Source of the DNA: Streptomyces scabiei 87.22
Lineage (GTDB): Bacteria; Actinomycetota; Actinomycetes; Streptomycetales; Streptomycetaceae
Assembly (NCBI RefSeq): GCF_000091305.1
Contig: NC_013929.1
Span: forward strand, 3,968,001 to 4,032,000
Direction: 5' to 3'
Length of the DNA: 64,000 bases
Part shown: positions 40,614 to 49,608 of the stretch, piece after piece
Position numbering within the stretch: the first letter of the stretch is position 1
How the letters are laid out: each line of letters begins with the position of its first letter
Notes under the pieces: generated by a model
What the model saw: only the letters and a program-made list of their open reading frames with translations
Told to the model about the DNA's origin: nothing
The model's database searches: none
Made by a program: the position numbers and the translations under genes

Positions 40614-42014
40614 TCACGCCTGCTTCGACGCCAATTGCACCACCGTGATGTCCGACGGCGCCCCGACTCTGACCGGCGGCCCCCACGCGCCCGCGCCCCG
40701 GCTCACGTAGAGCTGGGTGTCGCCGTAGCGCTCCAGGCCGGCGAGCGTGGGATTGGCCGCCTGGGCGACGTACGTCATCGGCCACAGCTGCCCCCCGTGC
40801 GTGTGACCGGAGAGCTGCAGGTCGACCCCGTGGTCGACGGCGTCGTGGATCTGGACGGGCTGGTGCGCCATGAGCACGACGGCCCGCGAGGTGTCCCGGT
40901 CGCCGAGCGCCTTGGCGAAGTCCGGGCCCTGGCCCTCGTCCTCGCCCGCGATGTCGTTCACCCCGGCGAGATCGAGGTACGGCAGCTCGCGGCGGGCGTT
41001 CTCCAGCGGGGTGAGGCCCAGCCGGCGCACCTCCTCGACCCACTGTCCGGCCCCGGAGATGTACTCGTGGTTGCCCGTGACGAAGTAGCTGCCGTGCCGC
41101 GCCTTCAGTCCGGCGAGCGGTGCCGCGGCCGGGCCGAGGTCGGCCACGTCACCGTCGACCAGGTCGCCGACCACCGCGATCAGGTCGGGCTGGGTCGAGT
41201 TGATGGTGTCGACGATCTTCTGCGCGAAGCCCCGGCCCAGCATCGGCGAGAGGTGGATGTCGCTGACCACCGCGATCCGGAACCCGTGGGCCGCGCGCGG
41301 CAGTTTCGCCAGCGGTACGGTGACCCGCTTGAGCCTGGGGCCGCGGACGACCCCGTAGGTGCCGTAGCCGACCGTGCCGACGGCCGCCGCGGCGACGGCC
41401 CCGCCGACGACCCGGGAGACGAAGAGGCGGCGGGACGGGTCGGCAGCGGACGGGGCGACGGGCGGGGGCTCCGTCGCGGAGGGCGGCGTCGGCTGCCCGG
41501 GCTCGGCGGAGGCGGACTCGGCGGAGGCGGGCGTGGGCGCGGCGGGCGTGGCGTGCGCGTTGCCCGGGGGCGTGGCGGTCGTGGCGTGCGCGGTCGCGGT
41601 CTCCGGTGCCGCCGTGGGCTGCGCCCCCGCCGGCACCGGCTGGAACTCGGGCTCACGTTCCGCCGGCTCGGGCCGCGGCGCGGGCGCCGGAGCGCGCCGC
41701 GCCACCAGACGGCTCACCAGGGGCCGGAGCAGCTCCCCCGCCAGCAGGGCCAGCAGCAGGTACAGGGAGAGGGCGAGCCACATGAAGCCCGGCCAGGTCA
41801 GTGTCCGCTGCAGCCAGAAGGGGGCGTGCGCCCGCTCGGCCGCGAACCCCGCGAACATCAGCACCGGTCCGACGACGAACACCACCGTGCCCACCCGTCT
41901 GGCGAGGCCCGGCCCCCGGGTCGTGTCGCGCACCAGGCGGCGCCAGGCGTACCAGTGCAGGGCCCCGAAGGCGCTCAGCACCAGCAGGGCGACAAGGACG
42001 AAGACAATGATCAT
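40614..42014 (-). CDS. Membrane metallophosphoesterase
   Basis: A 466-residue protein. Four membrane helices occupy residues 1-~125. An Ala/Pro/Thr-rich linker (about 130-205) leads to one more hydrophobic segment (RVVGGAVAAAAVGTVGYGTY). The calcineurin-like phosphoesterase domain has all metal-binding motifs: VVSDIHLSP, VGDLVDGD, VTGNHEY, LMAHQP and LSGHTHGGQ. This resembles YkuE-type enzymes that act at the outer membrane face. The ATG at 42014 follows GGGAG about 9 bases upstream. The substrate is not known. Confidence 0.88.
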   Translation of the reverse strand: MIIVFVLVALLVLSAFGALHWYAWRRLVRDTTRGPGLARRVGTVVFVVGPVLMFAGFAAERAHAPFWLQRTLTWPGFMWLALSLYLLLALLAGELLRPLVSRLVARRAPAPAPRPEPAEREPEFQPVPAGAQPTAAPETATAHATTATPPGNAHATPAAPTPASAESASAEPGQPTPPSATEPPPVAPSAADPSRRLFVSRVVGGAVAAAAVGTVGYGTYGVVRGPRLKRVTVPLAKLPRAAHGFRIAVVSDIHLSPMLGRGFAQKIVDTINSTQPDLIAVVGDLVDGDVADLGPAAAPLAGLKARHGSYFVTGNHEYISGAGQWVEEVRRLGLTPLENARRELPYLDLAGVNDIAGEDEGQGPDFAKALGDRDTSRAVVLMAHQPVQIHDAVDHGVDLQLSGHTHGGQLWPMTYVAQAANPTLAGLERYGDTQLYVSRGAGAWGPPVRVGAPSDITVVQLASKQA

Positions 42015-42030
42015 CACGTCGTACTCCCGG

Positions 42031-42273
42031 TCACGCGGTCCGGCGAAGGGCGCGCACGCCACGCAACCCGATGACCCCGATGGCCGTCCCAAGAGCAAAG
42101 GAGACGACGGCGAGCGTCAGATGCACCCAGAAGTACGCCGTCGGATCGCCCGCGTCGTCGAACGCGAGCCCGCTGCCGTCCTTCCACAGGTTCTTGATGA
42201 AAGTGATCCAGATGACCCAGCTCCACACCCCGAAGGCGAGCAGGAACCAGGAGAGGGGGCGGCTGAGCTTCAT
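42031..42273 (-). CDS. SCO4848 family membrane protein
   Basis: An 80-residue protein with two membrane helices (LSWFLLAFGVWSWVIWITFI; FWVHLTLAVVSFALGTAIGV) separated by the conserved loop KDGSGLAFDDAGDPTAY. This corresponds to the small streptomycete membrane family named after SCO4848. It lies 16 bp upstream of the metallophosphoesterase on the same strand and divergent from the carboxypeptidase gene. Function unknown; the neighbourhood suggests the cell envelope. Confidence 0.85.
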   Translation of the reverse strand: MKLSRPLSWFLLAFGVWSWVIWITFIKNLWKDGSGLAFDDAGDPTAYFWVHLTLAVVSFALGTAIGVIGLRGVRALRRTA

Positions 42274-42400
42274 GCGTTCAGTATCGCCGCCGACCGCGGG
42301 GTCTTCGCGCCGGGGTGCGAGCCGGGGCGCGAGTCGGCGAGAACGAGCCACGGCGCGCTGCGGTGGGATTTACCGGTCGGAGCCATGTACTTTCTCGATC

Positions 42401-43690
42401 GTGCCCGCCTCCCAGAAGACCGCCAGGCGCCCCCTGCTGGTCACCTCAGCCACCCTGCTGTCCCTCTCCCTCTCCTCGCTGACACTGACGGCTGCCCCGG
42501 CCTTCGCGGCGAAGCCGTCCCCGAGTTCGAGCGCCTCGCCGTCCGCGACTCCCCCGGCGACCATGTCGACCGTCGGTGGCGAGCAGTTGGGCAGGCCGGG
42601 CACCCGGGCGGCCCTCGGCAGTGACGCGCCGGTGCTGCCCAAGGGCATCAGCGCCCGCTCCTGGATCGTCGCGGACGCCGAGTCGGGCGACGTGCTGGCC
42701 GCGCACAACGCGCACTGGCGGCTGGCCCCCGCGAGCACGCTGAAGATGCTGTTCGCGGACACGCTGCTGCCGAAGTTCAACAAGGACGACGAGCACAAGG
42801 TGCTCCCCGCCGACCTCGCGGGCATCGGCGCGGGCTCCAGCATGGTCGGGATAAAGGAGGACGAGAAGTACACCGTCCACGATCTGTGGCTCGGTGTCTT
42901 CCTTCGCTCCGGCAATGACGCGGTCCATGTCCTGTCGGCGATGAACGGCGGTGTGAAGCAGACCGTCGCCGACATGAACGAGCATGCCGAGGAGCTCCAG
43001 GCCCTCGACACGCACGCCGTCAGTCCCGACGGCTACGACGCCAAGGGGCAGGTCTCCTCGGCGTACGACCTGACCCTGTTCGCCAGGTCGGGGCTGCAGA
43101 AGAAGGACTTCCGGGAGTACTGCTCGACCGTGCGGGCGAAATTCCCGGGCGAGACGAAGAAGGGCAAGAACGGCAAGAAGAGCCGGTCGTCCTTCGAGAT
43201 CCAGAACACCAACCGGCTGCTCACCGGGGACAGCGGGCTCGATTCCTACCAGGGCATCGCGGGTGTGAAGAACGGCAACACCACCAACGCGGGTGCCACG
43301 TTCACCGGGGTCGCCGAGCGGGACGGCCGGGTTCTCCTGGTCACCGTCATGCACCCGGAGAAGAACGAGCACAACCAGGTCTACAAGGAGACCGCGAGCC
43401 TCCTCGACTGGGGGTTCAAGGCCTCGGGCAAGGTGACACCGGTGGGGGAACTGGTGCCGCCCAAGAGCGCGGAGACCTCGGGTGGGAGTGCCGAGCCGAC
43501 CGCCGGGCCCGGGACCACGGCCCCGACGTCCGCCTCCGGCGGTGCGGGCGGCAAGTCCGTGGCGGCGAGCGCCTCCGGCGGGGGCGGCGGCATCGGGGTC
43601 GCTCTCGGGATCACGGGCGGTGTGCTGGTGCTGGTGGCCGGTGCGGTGTTCCTGGTGAACCGGAAGTGGCCTCTGCGGGGGCGGAAGTAG
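42401..43690 (+). CDS. D-alanyl-D-alanine carboxypeptidase (penicillin-binding protein, S11 type)
   Basis: A 429-residue exported enzyme. The signal peptide is followed by a Ser/Pro-rich stretch, and a C-terminal membrane helix (VALGITGGVLVLVAGAVFLV) anchors it to the cell surface. Catalytic motifs: SxxK in PASTLKM (about residue 110), SxN in RSGND, and KNG in GVKNGNTTNAG where KTG is usual. It would trim the terminal D-Ala from peptidoglycan stem peptides. A GTG start (VPASQKTARRP) is chosen; there is no clear ribosome-binding site, but TACTTT seven bases upstream could be a -10 box of a leaderless transcript. Confidence 0.9.
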   Translation: MPASQKTARRPLLVTSATLLSLSLSSLTLTAAPAFAAKPSPSSSASPSATPPATMSTVGGEQLGRPGTRAALGSDAPVLPKGISARSWIVADAESGDVLAAHNAHWRLAPASTLKMLFADTLLPKFNKDDEHKVLPADLAGIGAGSSMVGIKEDEKYTVHDLWLGVFLRSGNDAVHVLSAMNGGVKQTVADMNEHAEELQALDTHAVSPDGYDAKGQVSSAYDLTLFARSGLQKKDFREYCSTVRAKFPGETKKGKNGKKSRSSFEIQNTNRLLTGDSGLDSYQGIAGVKNGNTTNAGATFTGVAERDGRVLLVTVMHPEKNEHNQVYKETASLLDWGFKASGKVTPVGELVPPKSAETSGGSAEPTAGPGTTAPTSASGGAGGKSVAASASGGGGGIGVALGITGGVLVLVAGAVFLVNRKWPLRGRK

Positions 43691-43780
43691 AGCGGGCGGG
43701 ACGCGGTACGCGGGCGCGGGTGCGCTGAGGACGAGTGCGCTGAGGACGGGCTCGGGGAAGGCACGCGCCCCCCGCTCCGG

Positions 43781-43816
43781 CGCATCCGGCGCATCCGGCG
43801 CATCCGGCGCATCCGG
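43781..43816. repeat. 9-bp tandem repeat
   Basis: Four perfect copies of CGCATCCGG run from 43781 to 43816 in the gap between the carboxypeptidase and the YihY gene. It could expand or contract by slippage. No other structure is seen in this gap. Confidence 0.85.
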
Positions 43817-43852
43817 CGCCAGCGAACCCGCGCCCCACGCCCTCCGCGCCCC

Positions 43853-44722
43853 TCAGTCGGCCGGCTCCACCGCCTCCTCGCCGCTCTCCGCCGTCCAGGC
43901 CGCGCAGTACAGCAGGAGCTTGGTGGTGAAGTTGATCCAGAGCAGCAGGGCGATGGGGACGCCGAAGGCGCCGTACATGCTCTTCGAGGCGATGCCCTGC
44001 ATATAGCCGCTGAGCAGCAGCTTCAGGAGTTCGAAGCCCACGGCTCCTATGAGGGCGGCCACGACGAGGCGGCGCCGGGGCGGGTGGACGCCGGGGAGCA
44101 GGGTGAGGACGTAGAGGAGGAGCAGGAAGTCGGCGAGGACGGCGACGGCGAACGCGGCGACCCGCAGGAGGATGCCGCCCCAGCCGTCGCGGTCGATGCC
44201 GAGCTCGTCGGCGAACCGCCCGACGGCCCAGGAGGCGGCGGTGGAGGCGGCCAGGGAGACGAGGACCGCGCCGCCGAGCCCGACCAGGACCCCCGTGTCC
44301 TTGGCCTTGGCGAGGACGGGGTTCTCGTCGGCGTCCGGCTTCTCCCAGACCGCGCGCAGACAGCCGCGCATCTCGCCGACCCAGCCGATGCCGGTGAACA
44401 GCAGCAGCGCGCCGGCGATGATCCCGACCGTGCCGGCGTTCTCGACAAGGCCGGCGATGTCGAGCTGGTCGGAGATGCCGGGCACCTGCTCGGCGAGCCG
44501 GTCCTCCAGGTCCTGCTGCCGGTCCTTGCCGAGGGTCGCCGCGGCGATGGCGGCGACCACGGTCAGCAGCGGGAAGAGCGCCAGGAAACTGATGAAGGTC
44601 ATCGCGGCGGCCAGCCGGGTCCACTTCACCCGGTCCAGCCGCTCGTACGACCGCCACGCGTGCGTGGTCATCAGACGCTCCGCCAGAGGGCCCACCCCGG
44701 GAAGCTTTTTCAGCCAGTCCAT
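43853..44722 (-). CDS. YihY/virulence factor BrkB family membrane protein
   Basis: A 289-residue protein with about six membrane helices, starting at the ATG at 44722 (MDWLKKLPGVGPLAERLM). Helices include LAAAMTFISFLALFPLLTVV, TVGIIAGALLLFTGIGWVGE, VLVGLGGAVLVSLAASTAAS and FAVAVLADFLLLLYVLTLLP. The motif MYGAFGVPIALLLWINFTTK near the end is typical of YihY/BrkB. Function is not established in the family; some members were once called RNase BN in error. Frame upstream of 44722 is open but not coding-like. Confidence 0.88.
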   Translation of the reverse strand: MDWLKKLPGVGPLAERLMTTHAWRSYERLDRVKWTRLAAAMTFISFLALFPLLTVVAAIAAATLGKDRQQDLEDRLAEQVPGISDQLDIAGLVENAGTVGIIAGALLLFTGIGWVGEMRGCLRAVWEKPDADENPVLAKAKDTGVLVGLGGAVLVSLAASTAASWAVGRFADELGIDRDGWGGILLRVAAFAVAVLADFLLLLYVLTLLPGVHPPRRRLVVAALIGAVGFELLKLLLSGYMQGIASKSMYGAFGVPIALLLWINFTTKLLLYCAAWTAESGEEAVEPAD

Positions 44723-44846
44723 GATCCGAACTCTGCCCCACTCGCCGCCGACCGATGCCGGGTACCCCCGTACCGGCCCGCTCAGCCGCTCCGGCCGCCC
44801 CTGCCCCCTGCGCCGTCGACGCGATCGCGGGGCAGAGGCGGTCGCG

Positions 44847-45788
44847 TCACCAGTCCGCCACCGCCAGGCCGTACATGGTGAGCCACGCCGCCGCGATGAG
44901 GGTGAGGGCGCGGTCGTGCAGGACGACGTCCTCGGGCTCACCGGCGGTGCCCCGGTCGGCGAAGACGGCGTAGCGCAGGACGGCCAGGACGAAGGCGACC
45001 ATGGACAGCTGACGCCAGGGCAGGACGCCGGCGTTCGGGACGCCGCCCTCCTCCATGGCCCACAGGCAGTAGCCGAGCACGGCGACCCCGGCGGCCAACT
45101 GCCAGACGAAGCGCAGGTATCCGGCCGTGTACTCGGTGAGCAGCGCCCGGGTGGCGCCGGGCCGGTCGGCCATCTGCACGGCCTCCGAGTAGCGCTTGGC
45201 CGCGACCATGAACAGCGCGCCGAACCCGGTGGTGATCAGGAACCAGCGCGACAGCGGGATGCCCAGCGCCGGCCCGCCGGCCATCGCCCGCATCAGGAAC
45301 CCGGTCGTGACGACCGCCAGATCGACGACCAGGACGTGCTTGAGGCTGAGGCAGTAGGCGAGTTGGAGGACGAGGTACGCGCTCAGCAGCGCACAGGTGT
45401 ACGGAGAGCAGAGCCACGCGGCGGCCGGGGGCGCGAGGACGGCCAGGGCGCCGCCGACGGCGTACGCGACCGGTACGGGCACCTGTCCGGCGGCAACCGG
45501 GCGGTGGCGCTTGACCGGGTGCGCGCGGTCGGCCTCGGCGTCCCGCGCGTCGTTGATCAGGTACACGGCGGCGGCACAGGCCGTGAAGAGGACGAAGACG
45601 AGCGGGAGCCTGGTGAGCGCGCGCGGGGTGAACAGTTCCCCGGCGGCCGCGGGCGCGGCGACGACCAGGAGGTTCTTGATCCATTGGCGGGGGCGGGCCG
45701 TGCGCAGGAGACCGAGGGCGAGACCCGTCCTGGGAGGCAGCCGCCCGGGTGCCGTCCGCTGTTCGAGCAGCACGGTGCGCTCAGCCAC
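44847..45788 (-). CDS. UbiA-family prenyltransferase, likely decaprenyl-phosphate phosphoribosyltransferase
   Basis: A 313-residue membrane enzyme. It resembles mycobacterial Rv3806c, which moves phosphoribose from PRPP to decaprenyl phosphate. RPRQWIKNLLVVAAPAAAGE at the start and NDARDAEADRAHPVKRHRPV (NDxxDxxxD-type) carry the active-site residues; VVDLAVVTTGFLMRAMAGG and about eight hydrophobic segments follow. The GTG start at 45788 overlaps the PAP2 stop by 8 bp. With PAP2 and the divergent DprE1/DprE2 genes this completes the decaprenyl-phosphoryl-arabinose pathway. Confidence 0.85.
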   Translation of the reverse strand: MAERTVLLEQRTAPGRLPPRTGLALGLLRTARPRQWIKNLLVVAAPAAAGELFTPRALTRLPLVFVLFTACAAAVYLINDARDAEADRAHPVKRHRPVAAGQVPVPVAYAVGGALAVLAPPAAAWLCSPYTCALLSAYLVLQLAYCLSLKHVLVVDLAVVTTGFLMRAMAGGPALGIPLSRWFLITTGFGALFMVAAKRYSEAVQMADRPGATRALLTEYTAGYLRFVWQLAAGVAVLGYCLWAMEEGGVPNAGVLPWRQLSMVAFVLAVLRYAVFADRGTAGEPEDVVLHDRALTLIAAAWLTMYGLAVADW

Positions 45789-46323
45789 GGCCGTGCACCA
45801 CCCAGCGTGCGCCCAGTCGCGCGGTGAGCGCCCCGAGGGCCACGCCCGCCGCCACGTCCGACGGGTAGTGCACACCGGCCACCAGCCGGGAGAGGCACAT
45901 CGCGGCGGCGAGCGGGGCCGCGGCGGCCAGCACGAGCCGGGCTCCCGGGGCCCCGTGGACGACGACGGCGACCGCCGCTGCCGCCGAACTGGCATGCGAG
46001 CTGGGGAAGGAGTGCCGTCCCGCCGTGCGGACCAGGGGCCGCACCCGCGCGGGGCGGGGCCGTCGCACGACTCTCTTGACCCCCATGCTGGCCAGGTGCG
46101 CCCCGGCGGTCAGCGCCGTGCCGCGCAGCCACACCCCGCGCCGCTCCCGGTCGACGGCGGCGCCCGCCAGCCCGCCCGCGAGCCAGAGCAGGCCGTGTTC
46201 CCCGGCCCGGGACAGTCCGCGCGTGGCGGCCGCGACGCGCGGGTCCGCGCCCCGGGCGTGCAGCCCGGAGAGCAACCGCCGGTCCAGGCCGCGCACGCCG
46301 TCGACGACGTCAACTTCATCCAT
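45781..46323 (-). CDS. PAP2 family phosphatase of the arabinosyl-carrier pathway
   Basis: A 180-residue membrane phosphatase resembling mycobacterial Rv3807c, proposed to remove the 5-phosphate from decaprenylphosphoryl phosphoribose. The three PAP2 motifs are KRVVRRPRPARVRP, FPSSHASSAAA (PSSH in place of the usual PSGH) and SRLVAGVHYPSDVAAG. Start at the ATG at 46323, the first good start after the divergent gap. It overlaps the UbiA gene and is transcribed before it. Confidence 0.85.
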   Translation of the reverse strand: MDEVDVVDGVRGLDRRLLSGLHARGADPRVAAATRGLSRAGEHGLLWLAGGLAGAAVDRERRGVWLRGTALTAGAHLASMGVKRVVRRPRPARVRPLVRTAGRHSFPSSHASSAAAAVAVVVHGAPGARLVLAAAAPLAAAMCLSRLVAGVHYPSDVAAGVALGALTARLGARWVVHGRG

Positions 46324-46466
46324 GCGAGACCACTCTTCTAGGTGGCCGTCCCGGAGCTGCGGCAATCTAGAACGACATCCCATTAATCACCCATTTCGGT
46401 GAGGCGGCAGAGCGGCCCCGCCGACGCGCCCGGTTCCTCCGCGTACACGGCGATACGGTCGCGGGC

Positions 46467-47954
46467 ATGCCAGCCGACGCCACCGGGGCCCCTCCGGCTC
46501 CCCCGCCCCCCAGCCCCGGCCGCACCGTCCCCGTCACCGGCTGGGGCCGCACCGCCCCGACCGTCGCCCGCCTGGTCCGCCCGCGTACGTACGAGGAGGC
46601 CGCAGCCGCCGTACGGGCGTGCGGGGCGCGCGGGGGGATCGCCCGGGGGCTGGGGCGGGCGTACGGGGACGCGGCGCAGAACGCGGGCGGGACCGTCCTC
46701 GACATGACCGGACTCGACCGGGTCCACGCCGTCGACGCGGACGGCGGCACGGTCCTGTGCGACGCGGGCGTCTCGCTGCACCGGCTGATGGAGGTGTTGC
46801 TCCCGCTGGGCTGGTTCGTGCCGGTGACCCCCGGGACCCGCCAGGTGACCGTCGGCGGCGCCATCGCGGCCGACATCCACGGCAAGAACCACCACGTCTC
46901 GGGGTCGTTCGCCCGGCACGTCCTGTCCCTGGAACTGCTGACGGCGGACGGGGGGATCCGCACGGCCGTCCCCGGCACCCCTCTCTTCGACGCCACGGCC
47001 GGCGGCATGGGCCTGACCGGCGTCATCCTGACCGCGACCGTACGGCTCCTGCCCGTCGAGACGTCCTGGATGTCCGTCGACACCGAACGCGCCCGCGACC
47101 TCGACGACCTCCTCTCCCGCCTGACCGCCGGCGACCACCGCCACCGCTACTCCGTGGCCTGGATCGACCTGCTCGCCCGGGGCGCCTCCACGGGGCGCGC
47201 GGTCCTCACCCGCGGCGACCACGCGCCCCTGGCGGCGCTGGAACAGCCGGGGCCGTGGTCCCCGCGCGCGCGTGCCGGACGGCTGTCGGCCCCGCGCGCG
47301 CGTACCGGATTCCTCCCCGGCGGGGGTGCCTTCCGGCCGGACGCGTCCACCGGTCCGCTGGAGTTCCGGCCCCGCCGGCTCCCGGCGGCCCCCGCCCATG
47401 TTCCGGACGGACTCCTCGGGCGTACGGCGGTGAGCCTGTTCAACGACCTCTGGTACCGCCGGGCCCCGCGCTCCCGCACCGGTGAACTCCAGCGCGTCTC
47501 CACCTTCTTCCACCCCCTCGACGGGGTCCCGCACTGGAACCGGCTCTACGGCAGGTCCGGCTTCGTGCAGTACCAGTTCGTCGTCGGACACGGCCAGGAG
47601 GAGGCCCTGCGCCGGATCGTGCGCCGGATCTCGGCGCGCCGCTGCTCCTCCTTCCTCGCCGTGCTGAAGCGGTTCGGCGAGGGCGACCCCGGCTGGCTGT
47701 CCTTCCCGATGCCCGGCTGGACCCTGGCCCTGGACATCCCGGCGGGCCTGCCCGGCCTCGGCACCTTCCTGGACACCCTCGACGAGGAGGTCGCGGCCGC
47801 CGGCGGCCGCGTCTACCTGGCCAAGGACGCCCGGCTGCGCCCCGAACTGCTGGCCGCCATGTACCCCCGGCTCCCCGAATTCCGCGCACTGCGCCGGGAG
47901 TTGGACCCGGACGGGGTCTTCGTCTCGGATCTGGCCCGCCGCCTGGGTCTGTGA
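46467..47954 (+). CDS. dprE1: FAD-dependent decaprenylphosphoryl-beta-D-ribose 2-oxidase
   Basis: A 495-residue flavoenzyme of the VAO family that oxidises decaprenylphosphoryl ribose, the first half of the epimerisation to arabinose. The FAD-binding N-terminal domain is visible: ARLVRPRTYEEAAAAVRACG, RGLGRAYGDAAQNAGG, and PGTRQVTVGGAIAADIHGKN. The substrate domain includes RVSTFFHPLDGVPHWNRLYG, and the C-terminus holds VYLAKDARLRPELLAAMYPR. It has a variable linker at about residues 270-300. dprE2 follows 52 bp later. The gene is divergent from the PAP2/UbiA pair with 143 bp between. Confidence 0.88.
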   Translation: MPADATGAPPAPPPPSPGRTVPVTGWGRTAPTVARLVRPRTYEEAAAAVRACGARGGIARGLGRAYGDAAQNAGGTVLDMTGLDRVHAVDADGGTVLCDAGVSLHRLMEVLLPLGWFVPVTPGTRQVTVGGAIAADIHGKNHHVSGSFARHVLSLELLTADGGIRTAVPGTPLFDATAGGMGLTGVILTATVRLLPVETSWMSVDTERARDLDDLLSRLTAGDHRHRYSVAWIDLLARGASTGRAVLTRGDHAPLAALEQPGPWSPRARAGRLSAPRARTGFLPGGGAFRPDASTGPLEFRPRRLPAAPAHVPDGLLGRTAVSLFNDLWYRRAPRSRTGELQRVSTFFHPLDGVPHWNRLYGRSGFVQYQFVVGHGQEEALRRIVRRISARRCSSFLAVLKRFGEGDPGWLSFPMPGWTLALDIPAGLPGLGTFLDTLDEEVAAAGGRVYLAKDARLRPELLAAMYPRLPEFRALRRELDPDGVFVSDLARRLGL

Positions 47955-48006
47955 GCGCCGAGGACGCCGTGGAACCCCCTGTCCCCCCACACACCCAGGA
48001 GCTGTC

Positions 48007-48762
48007 ATGAAGGACGCCTTCGGCACCCCCCAGTCCCTGCTGATCCTCGGCGGCACGTCGGACATCGCGCTCGCCACGGCACGCCGGCTGATCGCCCGCC
48101 GCACCCGCACGGTGTGGCTGGCGGGACGCCCCTCCCCGGACCTGGAGAACGCGGCCGCCCACCTGCGGGGACTCGGCGCGCGGACGCACACCGTCACCTT
48201 CGACGCCCTCGACCCCGAGTCCCACGAGGCGGTCCTCGGTAAGGTCTTCGCCGAGGGCGACATCGACATGGTCCTCCTCGCCTTCGGCGTGCTCGGCGAC
48301 CAGGCCGACGACGAACGCGACCCGGTGGCCGCCGCGCGGGTCGCCCAGACCAACTACACGGGCGCCGTCTCGTCCGCGCTGGTGTGCGGGCGGGCGCTCC
48401 AGGCGCAGGGCCACGGCTCCCTGGTCGTCCTGTCGTCCGTCGCCGCCGAGCGCCCCCGCCGCTCCAACTTCATCTACGGCTCCAGCAAGGCCGGCCTGGA
48501 CACCTTCACCCAGGGCCTCGGCGACGCCCTGCACGGCACCGGCGCCCACGTCATGCTCGTGCGCCCCGGTTTCGTCCGTACGAGGATGACGGCGGGCCGT
48601 CCGGAGTCCCCCCTCGCGACGACACCGGAGGCGGTCGCCACCGCCATCGAACTCGGTCTGCGCCGACGCTCGGAAACGGTGTGGGTCCCGGGTTCGCTAC
48701 GGGTGGTGATGGCGGCCCTGCGGCACCTGCCGAGGGCGGTGTTCCGCCGGCTGCCGCTGTAG
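48007..48762 (+). CDS. dprE2: Decaprenylphosphoryl-D-erythro-pentofuranosid-2-ulose 2-reductase
   Basis: A 251-residue short-chain dehydrogenase that reduces the DprE1 product to decaprenylphosphoryl arabinose. The NAD-binding site is LLILGGTSDIALATARRLIA, and the catalytic Tyr and Lys are in YGSSKAGLDTFTQGLGDALH with Ser in VVLSSVAAE upstream. The C-terminus ends with VMAALRHLPRAVFRRLPL, typical of DprE2. A ribosome-binding site (AGGAG) precedes the ATG. In an operon with dprE1. Confidence 0.88.
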   Translation: MKDAFGTPQSLLILGGTSDIALATARRLIARRTRTVWLAGRPSPDLENAAAHLRGLGARTHTVTFDALDPESHEAVLGKVFAEGDIDMVLLAFGVLGDQADDERDPVAAARVAQTNYTGAVSSALVCGRALQAQGHGSLVVLSSVAAERPRRSNFIYGSSKAGLDTFTQGLGDALHGTGAHVMLVRPGFVRTRMTAGRPESPLATTPEAVATAIELGLRRRSETVWVPGSLRVVMAALRHLPRAVFRRLPL

Positions 48763-48803
48763 ACCCTGCCCGAGCCGAGCCTCCTCGGCCCCGGACTCGC
48801 GGG

Positions 48804-49403
48804 CTAGGAGCAGCCCTGCCCTCCGAGCGGCAGCGTCACCGAGTCCCCCACCGGCGCCCCCGCCTGCGAGGGCACGACGGACCCGCCGAACGTGAACTCC
48901 CGCAGCTTGCGCCAGACCCCGTCGGAGCCCTGCTCGTAGAGCGCGAAGCCGGTGCAGGGCCACTGCGCCTCGTATCCGGCGAGCTCCTCGAACGCCCGGT
49001 CCATCGCCTCCTCGGCGATGCCGTGCGCCACGGTGACGTGCGGGTGGTACGGGAAGTTCAGCTCGCGCGCCACCGGCCCCGAGGCGTCCCGGACCTGCTT
49101 CTGCAGCCAGGTGCAGGCTTCGGCTCCCTCGGCGATCCGCACGAAGACGACGGGCGACAGCGGCCGGAACGTCCCCGTGCCCGACAGTCGCATCGGGAAG
49201 GGCCGGCCGGCCGCCGCGACCTCGGTGAGATGCGTCTCGATCGCCGGCAGCCTGCCGGCCTCGACCTCGGTCGGCGGCAGCAGCGTGACATGCGTGGGGA
49301 TGCCGTGAGCCGCGGCGTCGCCGAAGCCCGCGCGCAGCTGCTGGAGCTGGCTGCCGTGGGGCTCCGGGACCGCGATCGACACACCGATCGTTACGGTCCC
49401 CAC
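48804..49403 (-). CDS. 2'-5' RNA ligase family protein
   Basis: A 199-residue protein with the two HxT motifs of the 2H phosphoesterase fold: THVTLLPP near residue 37 and HPHVTVAHG near residue 120. Spacing and length fit the LigT/2'-5' RNA ligase-like family, whose members are often cyclic phosphodiesterases rather than ligases. The GTG start at 49403 has AGGAGAC six bases upstream. Convergent with dprE2. The in vivo substrate is unknown. Confidence 0.85.
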   Translation of the reverse strand: MGTVTIGVSIAVPEPHGSQLQQLRAGFGDAAAHGIPTHVTLLPPTEVEAGRLPAIETHLTEVAAAGRPFPMRLSGTGTFRPLSPVVFVRIAEGAEACTWLQKQVRDASGPVARELNFPYHPHVTVAHGIAEEAMDRAFEELAGYEAQWPCTGFALYEQGSDGVWRKLREFTFGGSVVPSQAGAPVGDSVTLPLGGQGCS

Positions 49404-49608
49404 GTCGTCTCCTGTCGTCGTGTCATGCGGGTGGTCGGGTTCCTGCGGGGCGCACTCCGTCGCACCGGCTATCGACTGTACGGCCACGGCGGTGTTCCGG
49501 GCAGGCGCAGCGGGAGTGATGTGCGGCGCTGTCGGTGGTGCGACGGGTGGTGCGGTCGGCGCTCGGGGCCGAGGTGGTGCGGCTCATGCTGAGCCTCAGT
49601 GCTGAGGC

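Noticed and set aside
43781..43816. CRISPR array
   Set aside because: The repeat is only 9 bp without spacers; it is a simple tandem repeat. The 32-bp and 83-bp arrays also lack spacers.
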